NCBI RefSeq assembly: GCF_900188205.1
Contig: NZ_FZOH01000005.1
Span: forward strand, 124,001-188,000
DNA: 64,000 bases
Source of the DNA: Geodermatophilus saharensis
GTDB taxonomy: Bacteria > Actinomycetota > Actinomycetes > Mycobacteriales > Geodermatophilaceae
Direction: 5' to 3'
Position numbers and translations under genes: made by a program. How positions within the stretch are numbered: the stretch's first letter is position 1; the number at the start of each line of letters is the position of its first letter. This document shows, piece after piece, positions 1 to 8,042 of this stretch. A model generated the notes under the pieces. That model was not told the origin of the DNA. It worked only from the letters and a program-made list of their open reading frames with translations, and ran no database searches.

Positions 1-2460
1 GTCGTCCTCTCACTGCCACCGTCGGTGGCGGTGGCGGGGCCCAGCGCGGGACCCCCGGGCACGCTCGCGGTCTCGATCCGGACACCGAACGGGGTGCCGG
101 CGAGCGTCCTCCTCGTCGGGAGCAGGGAGCGGTCCGTCGCCTCCAAGGCAGCGGCGGGGACGTCGAGCACCGTGACCGTCCCGACCGCCCCGGGCACGGT
201 GCGGGTGGAGCCGCAGCCGGTCGTCTCCGCCGGACGCCTGTACGTCGGGACGGCAGCGAGGCCGACGGTCACCGTCCGGTCCGGGGTCGCGGCGACCGTG
301 GCGGTCACCTACGCGGCGGCCGGGGTGGTGCGCGACCTCCACGTGACCGACGTCGGCCCGTCCTCGGTCGCCCTCGCCTGGACGGCACCGGCCGGTACCA
401 CGGTCAAGGTCCGGCGCGTGCTGCTGGACGGGACGAGCGCGCCGAACGGGGGTCAGGGGACGCTGCTGGTCACGAGGGGGGTGACGGCGGTCGACGAAGG
501 TCTGGAACCCGGTCGTCAGTACGCCTACTCGCTGACCGAGCGCGTCGCCCAGGGCTGGACACCTCCCGTCACCGTCGTCGTGGGCACCCCGTCCGGGGCG
601 GCGGACGACGCCACCTTCGTCGCCTCCCCGGGGACCCTCCTGGCGACCGCCCAGGACGTCGTGAGCGCCGCCACCACCGGTGACGGGGTGACGGTGGTCC
701 TGGCCGACCAGGTGACGACGCCGGCCCCCGGGACGGCCGTGGTCCTCCCCGTCTCCGACGTGCTGCCGGGAGGCTTCCTCGGGACGGTGCAGGAGGTGGG
801 GACCGACGGGCGGCGGCTGCGGCTCGCCGCGGGCGGACTCGCGGACGCCTTCGACTACTACGCGCTGGACGTCCCGGACATCGCCGGTGGGGGCGACGAC
901 GGCGGTGGCGTCGCCGCTGCCGCGGCCGCGGCCGCGCCGTCCTCCGGCCAGTCCGGCGGGCAGCCGCCGTCGAGGGAGCAGCGGGAGGAGGCGGCAGCCC
1001 GGGCCGCCCCGGCCGCCGCGGCTGCCGGTGCGCAGGTCGCTGCAGGGGCGGCGGTCGCAGCAGTCGGCGTGGACTGCGACGACGCGAGCGAAGCCTCCGT
1101 CGAGTTCTCTCCCTCCGTCTCGCTCGGCGGTCGGTTCTCGGCGCGCGTGGACAAGTACCGCGTCCTGGGGGTCGACGTCCCGACCGGAGCCAGCCTCGAC
1201 ATGGAGCTGTACGCCGACGTCACCGCCGCCGTGGCGGTGGCGACGAGCCGGACGGTGACCTGCGGCCTCGACCTCCCCGACTACGAGAGGAGCCTGTCCG
1301 CGTACCCCGTGCCGCTGGCCTTCGTCTTCACGCCCACCGTGGAGATCACCGTGACCGGCGAGGTCAGGATCCGGGACATCGGCGTGAGCGCGCGTGCCGG
1401 CTTCCGCGTCGCCGGGCACTTCGGCGCGACGTCGGGCTCGTCGTTCACCGGGAGCCCGGTCCACCACGCGACTCCGCTGACCCCCGTCGCGGAGGCCAAC
1501 GGGGAGGTCCGGCTCGAGCTCGGTGGCGACGTCCTCGTCGGGCCCGGCGCCGCGAGCGAGGACGCCGGTGTCGTCGCTGGGGTGGGCGGGGAGCTCAAGC
1601 CCCTGGACGCCTCCTTCCGTCCGGAGTTCTCGGTGGGTCACGGCCGGTTCGACGCGTGCGTGGAGGCGAGTGCCGCCCTCACTCTCGGCGTGCACGTCAC
1701 GGCGAAGGCGTGGCTCGGGTCGTGGAGTGCGTCGCGCACGGTCTCCCCCGAGGCACTGCAGAGGACCTTCCAGTACCCCGGCTCGCCGTGGCACCTGCCG
1801 AGCGGCTGCGACGAGGCGCCGGCGGTCGACCCCGGGACGACACTGCTCGGCCCGGGAGTGACGAAGGTCGGTGACTCGGTCGGAGGCAGCGCCGACCAGT
1901 GGGGGCACGTCGAGGGCTTCGTGCCGGGGCAGAAGACCTGGGTGTTGAGCACCGGCGTGATGGCGCACGCCGTCGGAGCACCCGGGGACTTCGCCAGCAC
2001 GGGCCTCGGCGCGCCGGGTGACGAGATGCTCAGCGCCATGTCCGGCCGTCCGACGTACGACGCCGCGTACTACCAGGTGACCCTCGTCCCGACCGGGGAC
2101 ACCCTCCACGTGCGGTACGTCTTCGCCAGCGAGGAGTACCCCGAGTACGTGGGCAGCCCGTTCAACGACGTGATGGGTGTCTTCGTCGACGGCGTCAACT
2201 GTGCGACCGTCCCCGGCACGTCCACCCCCGTGTCGGTGAACACCGTCAACCCGTGGTCCCACGCGGACCACTACGTCGACAACCAGAACGGCGCTGCCGG
2301 CTATGCCACCAGCATGGACGGCCTGACGGTCCCCCTGACCTGCTCCGTCCCCGTGACACCCGGGCAGCCGGTGACGGTGCGCATCGCCGCGGCGGACAGC
2401 AGCGACAGCATCCTCGACAGCGCTGTGGCTCTCGTGGACGGCGGGATTTGGACCGACTGA
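1..2460 (+). CDS. Secreted protein with fibronectin type III and choice-of-anchor L domains (5' end outside window)
   Basis: The frame is open from base 1, so the start lies upstream. The first visible residues (VVLSLPPSVAVA then GPSAG) look like the end of a signal peptide with an AxA-type cleavage site, so only a few residues are probably missing. An FnIII-like module (RDLHVTDVGPSSVALAW) spans about bases 331-565. A low-complexity Ala/Gly/Pro stretch follows at about 880-1070, then beta-rich sequence. The last 200 or so residues match the choice-of-anchor L type (FASEEYPEYVGSPFNDVMGVF). Members of that family are exported surface or matrix proteins. The role is unknown; no catalytic motif was recognised. 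A strong hairpin follows the stop codon. Confidence 0.8.
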   Translation, partial: VVLSLPPSVAVAGPSAGPPGTLAVSIRTPNGVPASVLLVGSRERSVASKAAAGTSSTVTVPTAPGTVRVEPQPVVSAGRLYVGTAARPTVTVRSGVAATVAVTYAAAGVVRDLHVTDVGPSSVALAWTAPAGTTVKVRRVLLDGTSAPNGGQGTLLVTRGVTAVDEGLEPGRQYAYSLTERVAQGWTPPVTVVVGTPSGAADDATFVASPGTLLATAQDVVSAATTGDGVTVVLADQVTTPAPGTAVVLPVSDVLPGGFLGTVQEVGTDGRRLRLAAGGLADAFDYYALDVPDIAGGGDDGGGVAAAAAAAAPSSGQSGGQPPSREQREEAAARAAPAAAAAGAQVAAGAAVAAVGVDCDDASEASVEFSPSVSLGGRFSARVDKYRVLGVDVPTGASLDMELYADVTAAVAVATSRTVTCGLDLPDYERSLSAYPVPLAFVFTPTVEITVTGEVRIRDIGVSARAGFRVAGHFGATSGSSFTGSPVHHATPLTPVAEANGEVRLELGGDVLVGPGAASEDAGVVAGVGGELKPLDASFRPEFSVGHGRFDACVEASAALTLGVHVTAKAWLGSWSASRTVSPEALQRTFQYPGSPWHLPSGCDEAPAVDPGTTLLGPGVTKVGDSVGGSADQWGHVEGFVPGQKTWVLSTGVMAHAVGAPGDFASTGLGAPGDEMLSAMSGRPTYDAAYYQVTLVPTGDTLHVRYVFASEEYPEYVGSPFNDVMGVFVDGVNCATVPGTSTPVSVNTVNPWSHADHYVDNQNGAAGYATSMDGLTVPLTCSVPVTPGQPVTVRIAAADSSDSILDSAVALVDGGIWTD

Positions 2461-2462
2461 CG

Positions 2463-2513
2463 GTGTGCGCCGGCGCCGCGTCCTCCCGGCGGGGACGCGG
2501 CGCCGGCGCACAC
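2463..2513. terminator. Bidirectional hairpin terminator between convergent genes
   Basis: The two arms, 2463-2483 and 2493-2513, form a perfect 21-bp inverted repeat with a 9-base loop. It sits between the stop codon of the upstream secreted-protein gene and the stop of the opposing membrane-protein gene, and has no U-tract, as is usual in very GC-rich actinobacteria. Confidence 0.8.
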
Positions 2514-2515
2514 GC

Positions 2516-2905
2516 TCAACGGGACCGGCGCCCGACGATCGACGAGACCAGCAGCAGCTTGACCAGCCAGTCGCCGGCGTGGATCGCCGCCTGCTGCCAG
2601 GGCACCTTCTCGTGCACCACCGACCCGGTCAGCAGCACCACCGGGAAGGCGGCCCAGAGCCCGGCGCCGAGCGCCAGCGCCTGCCGCGGGCCGCGCACCG
2701 GCAGCCGGCCGGCGAGCACCGACACGGCGGTGGCGACGACGCCGCTGCGGACCAGCTCCACTGGTGCGACGACCGCCGGCGAGGGACCCGGGCCCGCGTA
2801 GGCCTCGTCGAGGCGGGCCAGCCGCTCGCCGAAGGCGGCGTACCAGGCGGAGCTCGCGGCGAACGACGCGCCGGCCGCGGCGGCGACGCGGGCGGCGCTC
2901 ACCAC
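2516..2905 (-). CDS. DUF1761-like small integral membrane protein
   Basis: A protein of 129 residues with about four hydrophobic segments. The C-terminal HAGDWLVKLLLVSSIVGRR resembles the end of DUF1761 proteins, a family of unknown function. The start is ambiguous: GTG at 2905 is followed directly by GTG at 2902, and the second would overlap a short upstream reading frame by the four bases GTGA, the coupling style used by many genes here. Function is unknown; only the membrane location is supported. Confidence 0.6.
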   Translation of the reverse strand: MVSAARVAAAAGASFAASSAWYAAFGERLARLDEAYAGPGPSPAVVAPVELVRSGVVATAVSVLAGRLPVRGPRQALALGAGLWAAFPVVLLTGSVVHEKVPWQQAAIHAGDWLVKLLLVSSIVGRRSR

Positions 2906-2973
2906 GCGTCCCGGCCGTCGGGCCGCGCGCCGGGCACGGTGTCCTGCTGCGGGGTGGCGCGGAGCTCGTCCAC
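2899..2973 (-). CDS. Possible 24-residue peptide coupled to the DUF1761-like gene
   Basis: A GTG start at 2973 is preceded by a strong GAGGAGG ribosome-binding site, and the frame ends with TGA at 2899-2901, overlapping a GTG start of the downstream gene. The product (VDELRATPQQDTVPG...) has no recognised domain. It could be a real small protein, a translational-coupling leader, or chance; the ribosome-binding site is the only positive evidence. Confidence 0.25.
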   Translation of the reverse strand: MDELRATPQQDTVPGARPDGRDAW

Positions 2974-3061
2974 GTCTGCCTCCTCGGGTCGGCCTGGCTC
3001 GGGAGACCGGCCGGGGCCGGCGGAGTCATCGGCGCCGGCCCGCCGAGCCCCGCACCGTCCC

Positions 3062-3307
3062 TCAGGAGCGCATCGCCTCGCGGACCTCGCGCAGCGAGGG
3101 GTTGGTCAGGTACCGCCCGCGGACGACGACGGTGGGGGAGACCTCCCACCCCTGCGGGTGCCGGGACCGGACCTCCGCGGCCGCCTCCGGGTCGTCGGCG
3201 AAGCGGACGGAGCGGTGCGGCAGCCGGGTCAGGCGCATCTTCGCCCGCAGCTTCGTCGAGTACGGGCACCCCGGCTTGTGGTAGACGACGACGGGCTCGT
3301 CGGTCAT
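3062..3307 (-). CDS. Glutaredoxin-like protein with CPYS active site
   Basis: A protein of 81 residues with the thioredoxin fold hallmarks of a mini-glutaredoxin: beta strand VVVYHKPGCPYSTKLR, a cis-proline segment (EVSPTVVV), and a C-terminal helix (NPSLREVREAM). The active site reads CPYS, a monothiol arrangement; actinobacterial mycoredoxins usually have a CxxC or CxxA site. It probably acts in the cytosol on mixed disulfides or as a thiol sensor, but the partner is unknown. The ATG start has a GGGAGGGG ribosome-binding site eight bases upstream. Confidence 0.7.
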   Translation of the reverse strand: MTDEPVVVYHKPGCPYSTKLRAKMRLTRLPHRSVRFADDPEAAAEVRSRHPQGWEVSPTVVVRGRYLTNPSLREVREAMRS

Positions 3308-3426
3308 GGCCCCTCCCGCTGTGGCGACGTCGGCCCCCGCTGGGTGAACGGTGGCAGCCGCCCTCCCCGCCGGACAAGGCGTGTCGTCACCGATGAGTCC
3401 CGGCCGTCCCCGCGGTCGGAGGCAGC

Positions 3427-3699
3427 ATGGACTCCCTCGACACGACGTTCACCGCGCCCCTGGAGAAGGACGGCGCGTTCCCGACCTTCGTCACCGTGCC
3501 CGGCTCGGCCGAGCTGTTCGGCACCCGCAAGGCGGTGAAGGTCACCGGCACGGTGGACGGGCACTCCTTCTCGGCCACCTGCATGCCGTCGGGGCAGGGG
3601 CCGCACTGGCTGCCCCTGCGCAAGGCCGTGTGCGCCGCGATCGGCAAGGACGCTGCCGGACAGGAGGTCACCGTCCACCTACAGCAGCGGTTGTCCTGA
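3427..3699 (+). CDS. DUF1905 domain protein
   Basis: A protein of 90 residues with the compact beta fold pattern of DUF1905 (TFTAPLEKDGAFPTFVTVPG, then GTRKAVKVTGTVDGHSF and a PxGxGxHWLPLRKAV segment). Family members are small cytosolic proteins of unknown function, often next to or fused with YdeI/OmpD-type domains. The ATG start has a GGAGG ribosome-binding site. It is a single-gene unit followed by a perfect hairpin. Confidence 0.7.
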   Translation: MDSLDTTFTAPLEKDGAFPTFVTVPGSAELFGTRKAVKVTGTVDGHSFSATCMPSGQGPHWLPLRKAVCAAIGKDAAGQEVTVHLQQRLS

Positions 3700-3702
3700 G
3701 CG

Positions 3703-3742
3703 CGCTCGTGCTCTGCACACACCTGTGTGCAGAGCACGAGCG
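3703..3742. terminator. Perfect 19-bp hairpin terminator
   Basis: Arms 3703-3721 and 3724-3742 are exactly complementary. The hairpin lies four bases after the DUF1905 stop and between two converging genes, so it can end transcription from both sides. A weaker hairpin at about 3777-3802 (GCCCTGCCC against GGGGCAGAGC) abuts the stop of the opposing gene. Confidence 0.7.
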
Positions 3743-3803
3743 AGCGCGGAGCACCTGTGCGCTTCCGGCCTTCGAGCCCTGCCCACACCGGCGGGGCAGA
3801 GCA

Positions 3804-4526
3804 CTAGCGGGCGGGGGACACCATCCCGAGGGCGAGCTCCCGCGCGCCGGCGTCGGCGAGCAGCACCTCGTCCAGGTCGGTCAGCGCCGCCCGCATCGCG
3901 TCGGCGCCGCCGAACTGGAAGCCGAGCTGGGTCGCGTAGCAGGCGCAGGCGTCGGCGCGCCGGTCGAGGTCCTGCGGCAGCTCGAGCGGGACCAGCCCGG
4001 CGGGGAGGTCCGGGCCCGGCCGCGCGCCGGGGTCGCGCAGCACGTAGGGGGAGTCCCGCCACCACAGCACCGGCCGGCCGGTGCCGGCGACCGCGCGCAG
4101 CACCTGCAGGTGGTCGACGTGCCCGCCCAGCGCCTGCGGGGCCAGCCAGAGGTCGCCGGGCAGCCCGGTCAGCGCCGCCCGCACGTCCTCCCAGACGTCG
4201 TCGTGCTCGCGCACGCCGGCGAACAGCTCCGCGGCGCTCCCGTACCCGCGGTGCGGCGCCTCGCGCAGGTCCAGGTGCAGCGGCGTCGCGCCGAGCACGG
4301 CCATCGCGGCGGCGTCCTCCTCCCGCCGCAGGGCCATGTAGTCGACGTCGGCCGGCAGCCCCTTGTCCAGCTGGCAGGCCAGCGCGAACCCCTCCGGGTC
4401 GGGCACGCTGCGCGTGAAGCAGGTGACCACGGTGACCGCGTGCCCGGCGTCGGCCAGCGCGGTCAGGGTCCCGCCGACGGAGAAGGCCGCGTCGTCGAGG
4501 TGCGGGCTGACGGCGGTGACGTTCAC
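3804..4526 (-). CDS. PIG-L family (LmbE-like) zinc deacetylase, last gene of the YcaO/inositol operon
   Basis: A protein of 240 residues with both zinc-binding signatures of the PIG-L/MshB fold: SPHLDDAAFSVGG near the N-terminus and GGHVDHLQV near residue 130. Family members remove N-acetyl groups from GlcNAc-linked substrates such as GlcNAc-inositol. It is clearly distinct from the mshB at 43.3 kb and is shorter. Its GTG start overlaps the glycosyltransferase stop by four bases, so the two should be made together. By analogy it would deacetylate the glycoside made by that transferase; the substrate is unproven. Confidence 0.8.
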   Translation of the reverse strand: MNVTAVSPHLDDAAFSVGGTLTALADAGHAVTVVTCFTRSVPDPEGFALACQLDKGLPADVDYMALRREEDAAAMAVLGATPLHLDLREAPHRGYGSAAELFAGVREHDDVWEDVRAALTGLPGDLWLAPQALGGHVDHLQVLRAVAGTGRPVLWWRDSPYVLRDPGARPGPDLPAGLVPLELPQDLDRRADACACYATQLGFQFGGADAMRAALTDLDEVLLADAGARELALGMVSPAR

Positions 4527-5731
4527 AGCAGGTGCGCCGCGGAGCGGAAGCGGCAGGAGAGGTCCACCTCCGGCGGCATCGTCCAGTCCGCGGACGGCGC
4601 CGTCCCCACCACCGAGCGGTAGACGTCGTCGATCGAGGCGGCCAGCACCGGCCAGGAGTAGAGCCGGCGCACCTCGTGCAGCGCCGTCGTCGCCAGCCGC
4701 TCCCGCAGCGCGGCGTCGGCCAGCAGGCGGTCGAGCACCGCGCGCAGGCCGGCGACGTCGCCCGGGGTGTGCAGCAGGCCGTTCTCCCCGTCGCGCAGGC
4801 AGTCGACGACGCCGACCGAGTCGGTGCTCACCGTGGGCAGCCCGCTGGCCATCGCCTCGAGCAGGGTGTTGGAGAACCCCTCGCTGTAGGTGGGGCTGAC
4901 GAACACGTCGGCGCGGCGGTACACCGGCGGCGCCTGCTCGGGCGGGACGTAGCCGAGGAACGTCGTCCGCCCGTCGGCGCGGGCCCGGGCCTCGTCGAGA
5001 TCGGGGCCGATGCCGGAGACCACCAGCCGCACGTCGCCGGGCAGCGCCTCGAGCAGGTCGAGCACGCCCTTGCGGCGGTCGACGCGGCCGTGGAACAGCA
5101 GCACCGGCGGGTCCTGCAGCGCGCCGAGCGGCCGCTCCGCGGGCGTGAAGCGGCGGGTGTCGGTGGCGCCCGGGACGATCGTGAACCGCTGCGGGTCCGA
5201 GCCGAGGTTGCCGACCACCTCGTCGCGGAAGCTGGCGCTGCCGATGAGCACGGCGTTCGAGGCGTCGACGACGGCGCGCATCGCGTGCGCGTGGGTGGTG
5301 CAGCAGGTGCCCACCCAGTGCCCGTCGCCGCCCTGGATGCTCACCACCGCCGGCAGCCCGGTCTCCCGCGCGGCGGCGAGCACGGCCAGGCCCGGCGGGT
5401 AGCCGTACTGGGCGTGCAGCACGTCGAACGGGCGCTGCGCGTGCAGGTCGACGACGGTGCGCACGATCTCGTCGACGTCGCCCTCCCAGTCGGCGGGGAC
5501 GACGGTCTCGCCGCGGCTGGGCAGCGCGTGCACCTCCACCCCGGTGGGCACGCGGTCGGGCGGGGGCGGGCCGCCGCCGTAGACACGGGTGCCGGCCTCG
5601 TCGTCGCGGTACTGGCTGACCAGCACCACCTCGTGGCCGAGCGCGACCAGCTCGCGCAGCAGGTTCTCCGCGTAGACGCTCATCCCGCTGACCGCGGGCC
5701 AGTAGCGGCGGCTGACGAAGCAGATCCTCAC
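4523..5731 (-). CDS. GT4-type glycosyltransferase of the YcaO/inositol operon
   Basis: A protein of 402 residues with the two Rossmann lobes of GT-B enzymes. The N-terminal lobe starts RICFVSRRYWPAVSGMSVYAENL (acceptor side); the C-terminal lobe carries HGRVDRRKGVLDLLEAL and the donor-binding SPTYSEGFSNTLLEAMASG, the usual GT4 EGFxNxxLEAMA pattern. MshA, which makes GlcNAc-inositol-phosphate, belongs to this family, but this protein was not shown to be MshA. It starts at GTG 5731, overlapping the isomerase stop by four bases. Lying just before a PIG-L deacetylase suggests transfer of an N-acetylhexosamine onto the pathway intermediate. Confidence 0.8.
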   Translation of the reverse strand: MRICFVSRRYWPAVSGMSVYAENLLRELVALGHEVVLVSQYRDDEAGTRVYGGGPPPPDRVPTGVEVHALPSRGETVVPADWEGDVDEIVRTVVDLHAQRPFDVLHAQYGYPPGLAVLAAARETGLPAVVSIQGGDGHWVGTCCTTHAHAMRAVVDASNAVLIGSASFRDEVVGNLGSDPQRFTIVPGATDTRRFTPAERPLGALQDPPVLLFHGRVDRRKGVLDLLEALPGDVRLVVSGIGPDLDEARARADGRTTFLGYVPPEQAPPVYRRADVFVSPTYSEGFSNTLLEAMASGLPTVSTDSVGVVDCLRDGENGLLHTPGDVAGLRAVLDRLLADAALRERLATTALHEVRRLYSWPVLAASIDDVYRSVVGTAPSADWTMPPEVDLSCRFRSAAHLL

Positions 5732-6567
5732 GCGGCGGCCTCCGCCCGGCGCAGGGCCTCGATCGACCGCGGCACCATCTCGTGCGCCCGGTGCCCGTCG
5801 CGGGACAGCTCCAGCGTCACCAGCCGGCCGAACGACGCCTCGCGCAGCGCCCGCAGCACCGCGGGCAGGTCGACGTCGCCCTCGTCGAGCGGCAGGTGGT
5901 CGTGCACGCCGCGGCGCATCCCCTCGACGGCGACCGTGCCCAGGTGCGGCGCGAACCGGGTCACCGCCTCCTCCGGCGCGTACGCCCCGGCGACGACGCA
6001 GTGCCCGGTGTCCAGCGCCAGCGCGATCCCCGGTGCCTCGGCGGCCAGCCGCGCCCAGCCGTCGCAGTCCTCGACCAGCATCCCGGGCTCCGGCTCGACG
6101 GCGAGGGCGGAGGAGCGCCCGCCGTGGCTGTCGACCAGCGCGCGGACGCCGTCGACCAGCCAGCCCCACGCGGCCGCGCGGTCCACGCCGGGCCGCGGCA
6201 CGCCGGCCCAGAAGCTGACCGCCTCGGCGCCGAGCACCTCCGCCAGGTCGCAGGCCAGCCGCAGGTAGGCCAGCCGCCGCGCCCGGCCCTCCGCGGAGGC
6301 GGTGACCAGCGTCGGCTCGTGCTTGACCCGGGGGTCGAGCAGGAACCGCGCGCCGGTCTCCACCACCACGCCCAGGCCCAGCTCGTCGCACCGCGCCCGC
6401 ACCCGCTCGGCCTGCGCGAACGCGTCGTCGGCGAACGGGTCGAGGTGGACGACGTCGAGGGTGAGCGCCACCCCGGCGTAGCCGCAGTCGGCGAGGAAGG
6501 GCAGCGCGTCGGACAGCCGGTGGGAGGTCAGCCCGTTGGTGTTGTAGGCGTACCGGAGTGCGGTCAC
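5728..6567 (-). CDS. Sugar phosphate isomerase/epimerase family TIM-barrel protein
   Basis: A protein of 279 residues with the xylose-isomerase-like TIM-barrel (AP-endonuclease-2) pattern: YAYNTNGLTSHRL at the start, VETGARFLL, metal-ligand candidates in AVEPEPGML, ALDTGHC, GVHDHLPLDEGDVDL and TLEL. Relatives include inositol-catabolism enzymes IolE/IolH and various keto-sugar epimerases. In this operon it could isomerise or dehydrate an oxidised cyclitol produced by the neighbouring Gfo/Idh/MocA oxidoreductase. The GTG start at 6567 overlaps the ycaO stop by four bases. Confidence 0.75.
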   Translation of the reverse strand: MTALRYAYNTNGLTSHRLSDALPFLADCGYAGVALTLDVVHLDPFADDAFAQAERVRARCDELGLGVVVETGARFLLDPRVKHEPTLVTASAEGRARRLAYLRLACDLAEVLGAEAVSFWAGVPRPGVDRAAAWGWLVDGVRALVDSHGGRSSALAVEPEPGMLVEDCDGWARLAAEAPGIALALDTGHCVVAGAYAPEEAVTRFAPHLGTVAVEGMRRGVHDHLPLDEGDVDLPAVLRALREASFGRLVTLELSRDGHRAHEMVPRSIEALRRAEAAA

Positions 6568-8042
6568 GTCCCGAGGACCTCCGCGACGACGTGCCGGCCC
6601 GGCTCGCGGTACAGGGCGTACAGCGCGCCCACCCGCCGGTCGGCGCCGGCCCGGTCGAACCAGGCCGGCCCGCCCAGGCGCTCCTCGGCGTCGGCGGTCA
6701 GGTGCACCCGTGCCCAGCCGCCGGGGTCGGCGCCCACGGCCACCAGCGGGTCGCCCTGCTCGAGCAGCCGGCGCACGCCGCGCTCGCCGATCCGGCCGTA
6801 GGACATCGTCTCCACCTCCAGCCCGGTCACCAGCACCTTCGCCGCGACCGCGTCGCCCTCGGAGGGCTGCAGCTCGACCAGCACGTCGTGCCCGGCGGCC
6901 TGCACCGCGCCGGTGACGTGGGCGTGCAGGTCGTCCCCGGGCCCGGCTCCCGGACGCCACGTGGGCAGGTCGGCCAGCGCCACGGTGGACCGGCGGGCGA
7001 GCACGGTGTCCTGCAGCAGGTCGACCAGCGCGCCGGTGCCCATCCGGGTCCACGCCAGCATCGCCTGCAGCGCGCGGTCCTCCTCGACCAGCCGCTCCGG
7101 CGGGTGCCCGGTGCGCCAGTGCTCCAGGTAGCCCGGCGGCGTGGCGGGCAGCACGACGTCGAAGGGCCCGTGCATGAACGCCTTGCGGCCGCGGGCCGAG
7201 GCGAACTCGTGCAGCGCCTTGCGGACGGCGGTGTCGCGGTCGGGGTGGGCCGCCTCGCCGCACGCCGTCGCCATGACCGGCACCGGCTCCGACCCGTCCC
7301 GCGAGCAGCCGACGGCGTACAGGTCGACGACGCCGAACTCCGTGGCCGCCAGCTTCACCACCACGTCGATGCCCGCGGCGTCGAGCCGGTCGAGCAGCGC
7401 CAGCGCGTCGGGGTCGGTGAGCCCGGCCAGGTCGACGACGACGCCGCGGTCCATCGCGCGGAACGCCGTCGAGTTGCCGTCGCGCTGCAGCACCTCCAGC
7501 AGCGCGTGGGTGACCGCCCGGTCGGCGTCGAACGCGGCGCCCTGCCCGTTGGTGATGACCGTGGTCAGCCAGCCGCCGGGCGGCGGGGCGCCGGGCAGGT
7601 CGTCGGGCGCCGACGCGACCAGCTCGGCGGGCACCAGCACCCGCTCGCCGTCGCGCAGCCTGGTCATCGGCAGCCAGTGCAGCGGCCGGTCGTCGGAGTA
7701 GTCACTGCCCGCCTCCAGGCACAGCGTGCGCGGGTCGGCGACGCGGTCGCGGCCGTGGCGGCGGGTCATCTCCGCGTGGGAGCCCTGCTCCCGCTGCACG
7801 CCCCGGTGCGCCCGCAGCGACAGCGCCATCTCGGCCATCTCGCCCATCCCGCCGGTGCGGGCCTCCTCGCGGGTGGCGCCGTAGCCCAGCCCGCTGCCGC
7901 CGGGGTGCCGCTCCGACGGCGGCAGCACGGCCGAGTGCAGCGGCACGTCGAGGACGTCGATGCCCTCGATCGCGAAGTCCTCGACCGGGGTGGGGAAGGA
8001 GTCGCGGTACCGCTGCGACGGCGTGACCTCCGTCGTCGTCAC
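6564..8042 (-). CDS. YcaO-domain protein (ATP-dependent backbone/amide-activating enzyme family), stand-alone
   Basis: A protein of 492 residues. The YcaO signature is visible as GLGYGATREEARTGGMGEMAEMA around residues 50-75 and AVTHALLEVLQRDGNSTAF around residue 190, matching the A..A..E..ERD pattern that forms the ATP site. Known YcaO enzymes activate amides with ATP to make azolines, thioamides or amidines, mostly on peptides. Here there is no TfuA partner, no E1-like or ocin-ThiF partner and no evident precursor peptide. The surrounding genes handle sugars and inositol, suggesting a non-peptide substrate. The GTG start at 8042 overlaps the metallohydrolase gene stop by four bases. Confidence 0.8.
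   Translation of the reverse strand: MTTTEVTPSQRYRDSFPTPVEDFAIEGIDVLDVPLHSAVLPPSERHPGGSGLGYGATREEARTGGMGEMAEMALSLRAHRGVQREQGSHAEMTRRHGRDRVADPRTLCLEAGSDYSDDRPLHWLPMTRLRDGERVLVPAELVASAPDDLPGAPPPGGWLTTVITNGQGAAFDADRAVTHALLEVLQRDGNSTAFRAMDRGVVVDLAGLTDPDALALLDRLDAAGIDVVVKLAATEFGVVDLYAVGCSRDGSEPVPVMATACGEAAHPDRDTAVRKALHEFASARGRKAFMHGPFDVVLPATPPGYLEHWRTGHPPERLVEEDRALQAMLAWTRMGTGALVDLLQDTVLARRSTVALADLPTWRPGAGPGDDLHAHVTGAVQAAGHDVLVELQPSEGDAVAAKVLVTGLEVETMSYGRIGERGVRRLLEQGDPLVAVGADPGGWARVHLTADAEERLGGPAWFDRAGADRRVGALYALYREPGRHVVAEVLGT

Noticed and set aside
10..2511. An 833-codon open frame on the minus strand opposite the secreted-protein gene
   Set aside because: It is rich in Arg/Gly/His/Pro without domains, as expected for the antisense of a GC-rich gene, and the plus-strand protein has clear domains.
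3804..4526. Calling the operon deacetylase mshB
   Set aside because: It is shorter than MshB and a much better MshB match exists at 43347-44243.
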